Below are positions 61,834 to 64,000 of a stretch of DNA of 64,000 nucleotides, one piece after another; the first letter of the stretch is position 1; the number at the start of each line of letters is the position of its first letter. Origin of the DNA: Azolla caroliniana. Taxonomy: Eukaryota > Polypodiophyta. Where the stretch lies: NCBI GenBank assembly GCA_043228905.1, contig JBHGNT010000007.1:18600001-18664000 (forward strand). The letters are read 5' to 3'. Below the pieces are notes generated by a model. It saw nothing but the letters and a program-made list of their open reading frames with translations. It ran no database searches and was not told the DNA's origin. A program made the translations under genes and the position numbers.

Positions 61834-64000
61834 GATCTTGGAACTAGGCAATGTTGATATAAGAAGAGGTTTAGGGTTGTGAGATCAGAAATTTCGACAA
61901 ATACTTTGCCTTATGGAAGGAGATGATGCAGGATGTGTTGATCATTAGACGTAAGATCGAAGCGATCAGGCACAACAGTCGACCATCAACAATGATAGCT
62001 GAAGAATGGTGGTTTCATGACGAGATCGCGAGATCGCGAGATCGACAATCCGAATGCATATGGACAAAAATGTCTACTTCAACATGGTGAAAGAGTCGAC
62101 TGCATTCGCCCTATGGGAGAAGCTTCAATCAGTATATGAAAAGAAGTTACGTTGTTGTGCCTTTCGGTGCCGAATCGTTACGTGAGTCTGGTGGAAATCG
62201 CCGAGGTTTTGGACTAGGAGGAGGAGAAGTTTAAGGCTAATAAGAATATGAAAGAGAAAAGTAGGAACCTCGTGAATTTCATGAGTATAGTGAATTAGTA
62301 TAATTAGTATTAAGAATATCAATAAATCAACCCAAACTTTCAATAGATTGGAAGAGAGAGATAGGAAATCGTGAATCACACGAGTATAATCAATTCAATC
62401 AATATTTAGAAAACCCAAAATCGACAACAACCCTTTACAATTTGCTCCCCCCATCCTTATATAGTGATGGGAGAGTTTAAGTTTACCACATGCAAGCATC
62501 ATGCCTTTTCTAACTCTAGTGTTCATGCACACTACATGTGCACGATTGGGTTTCTATCACACCTTTTCATTTAACTCGAGTGTGTATGCATGAATAACTT
62601 TTTCTATCATGCTTATCTAGAATATTTACATAGGATAAAGTTTAGTACAACTTTAAAACTCATAATGTGCTAGTACAATGGTAAGGCTTAAAATCGCTAA
62701 CATGGAGGTACAGGGTTCAAATCTTGCCCTATGCATGTAACATATTTTCTCTTATTTCTTTATACTTAAGTCAATCGGGTACTCCACGCATATTTTACGT
62801 AGTGTACAAAGTACACTACGACAACGCTCCTCCAAACTCATCTTGATTTGGCAGTTGTTCAACATGAAGATGAGGGAGTTAGAGTCGACAACCTCCCATA
62901 CCAACACCTTTAGTCAAGTGTTGACCGAACTCTCCTTGCAAGGCTTGAATTTTGAAGAAGAAATCAAGGCATTTGCACTCCTTTCGAGCTTCCACATGAG
63001 ATGGGAAGTGTTTTGTACCACCATCACCAATAACTCGATGAACCTGACACTTGATGAAGTGATCAAGGTGGTGTTGTTCGAAGAACTTTGAAGAAAGTCG
63101 ATGGGACTCACCAATGACAATGTCGAAGCACACTTCTTTGGGGAATGGCTTAGAGAATCGACTACGACCAAAGCATGCCAAGAAAGAGAAACGATTGACA
63201 ACGGTCGAAGTCGAGAGATGCACCTTTGAATGCCTATTACACACACTACATGAAGGCCGACCACCAAATTGCCGACTGTTGGACATTGAACAAAAAGGGC
63301 GAAGGCTAAAGATTTGAGCGGAATACATGCTCTTTTGACTCGAATCAGCCATCATTTAGCAACCAAATCCATGTCGTCGAATCACTATCGGGAGAAGTCC
63401 TTTCATTAGAAGGCTCCTTGACCAATGAGGTCATGTATAGTGCATATCAAGATACACAAACGTGGTTGCTTGATTCGGGCGCCACCTTTCACGTGACCCC
63501 CCATAGAGAATGGTTTTCGAACTTTGAGACTAATGTCGGCTCGATTTGACTTGAAAATGCGCAAGAGTACAAGATCATTGGAACATGTGAAATACCCATT
63601 TGGATGTCGAATGAAGCATAATCATCGTACACCAAGTCTGGCACGTGTCCAATCTTCAAAGGAGTTTAATCTTCATCGACATGTTGGCCGAAGATAGGTA
63701 CAAGACGACATTGAGAGAGTCTTCATGGAAAATCTTGAAAGAAAATCTACACATAGACCATGGTGTGAAGTACAACAATTTGTACCCACCCACAATGTAT
63801 AGTTGGGAGGGATCACTCAACGTAGCGGAGATGCCGACATCGTCATTGTGGCTTAAGTGACTCGGCCACATGTCATAACAGGGCTTGAAAGGCTTACGAC
63901 ACTTGGCTACATGCCGAATCTTCAACATTTGGAATTCGACTTTTGCGAGCACTGCCAATATGGGAAGAAGACCCGAAGTTCTCACTCTACTCACCACGAG
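61834..64000 (+). pseudogene. Second copia gag-pol, degraded, running off the window
   Basis: Gag starts near 61890 with FDKYFALWKEMMQDVLI and EEWWFHDEIAR, then WEKLQSVYEK near 62130. After about 690 bp of unrelated DNA gag resumes at 62850 with LFNMKMRELES and LLSSFHMRWE. The protease site WLLDSGATFHVTPHREWF lies near 63465. The integrase zinc region FDFCEHCQYGKKTR lies near 63940, and the window ends there. Many stops and shifts make it dead. It is a different family from the 2972-8379 element, judging by these motifs. Confidence 0.82.
62140..62845. mobile_element. Insertion of about 0.7 kb splitting the second copia gag
   Basis: The gag homology breaks off after the YEK codons near 62140 and resumes at about 62850. 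The intervening DNA has a TATATAG box near 62458 and an internal diverged duplication (AGGAACCTCGTGAATT... near 62262 against AGGAAATCGTGAATCA... near 62363). Its end carries a perfect 10-bp inverted repeat (CGTAGTGTAC, 62798-62820). I could not establish terminal repeats or a target duplication, so the type of element is unknown. Confidence 0.45.

Noticed and set aside
1-64000. tRNA, rRNA or microRNA genes
   Set aside because: I saw no cloverleaf with plausible A and B boxes, no rRNA segments, and no hairpin with an unmistakable microRNA duplex; a dedicated scan could still find a small RNA gene.

Overview
The window looks like nuclear DNA of a land plant. It carries four intron-rich genes with GT-AG introns and plant-type protein families (a PAT1 decapping activator, an SDG40-type SET methyltransferase, a CRIB-containing ROP GAP and Mediator subunit MED23), a Ty1/copia element primed by initiator Met-tRNA, LINE remnants, and long GA/CA microsatellites. 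Protein divergence from the flowering-plant homologues I know is fairly high, so an early-diverging or seed-free plant such as a fern is possible; that is inference only.

Layout. 1-2971: gene-free, with a degenerate repeat block. 2972-8379: a complete but coding-dead Ty1/copia retrotransposon with two LTRs, primer site, polypurine tract and a near-perfect target duplication. 9047-9660: a tandem repeat and microsatellites. 9747-18794 (+): PAT1 in four coding exons (728 aa), with introns full of diverged repeats. 18795-21329: 3' UTR and spacer. 21330-24252 (-): SDG40-like SET gene, six exons, 532 aa. 25881-28369 (-): ROP GAP, five exons, 553 aa, with a repeated N-terminal extension. 28800-31120: telobox-rich then GA-rich upstream DNA. 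31150-37790: gene-free spacer with two tandem duplications. 37795-57258 (-): MED23 in 21 coding exons (1,606 aa, frame kept across every junction); its introns hold at least four LINE fragments. 58216-64000: degraded sequence with two further copia remnants, the last running off the window edge.

PAT1 and the SET gene are convergent; SET, ROP GAP and MED23 share the minus strand. The four genes act in unrelated processes (mRNA decay, protein methylation, ROP GTPase signalling, transcription), so this is an ordinary gene neighbourhood, not an operon or cluster. I did not find a convincing new biological system. The more interesting signals are structural: an exon end of the SET gene duplicated inside the following intron with an intact reading frame and donor, a GC-AG or alternative-donor intron in MED23, a LINE tail 12 bp inside a MED23 intron, repeat modules filling PAT1 intron 1, and many short tandem duplications across the window, some nearly identical.
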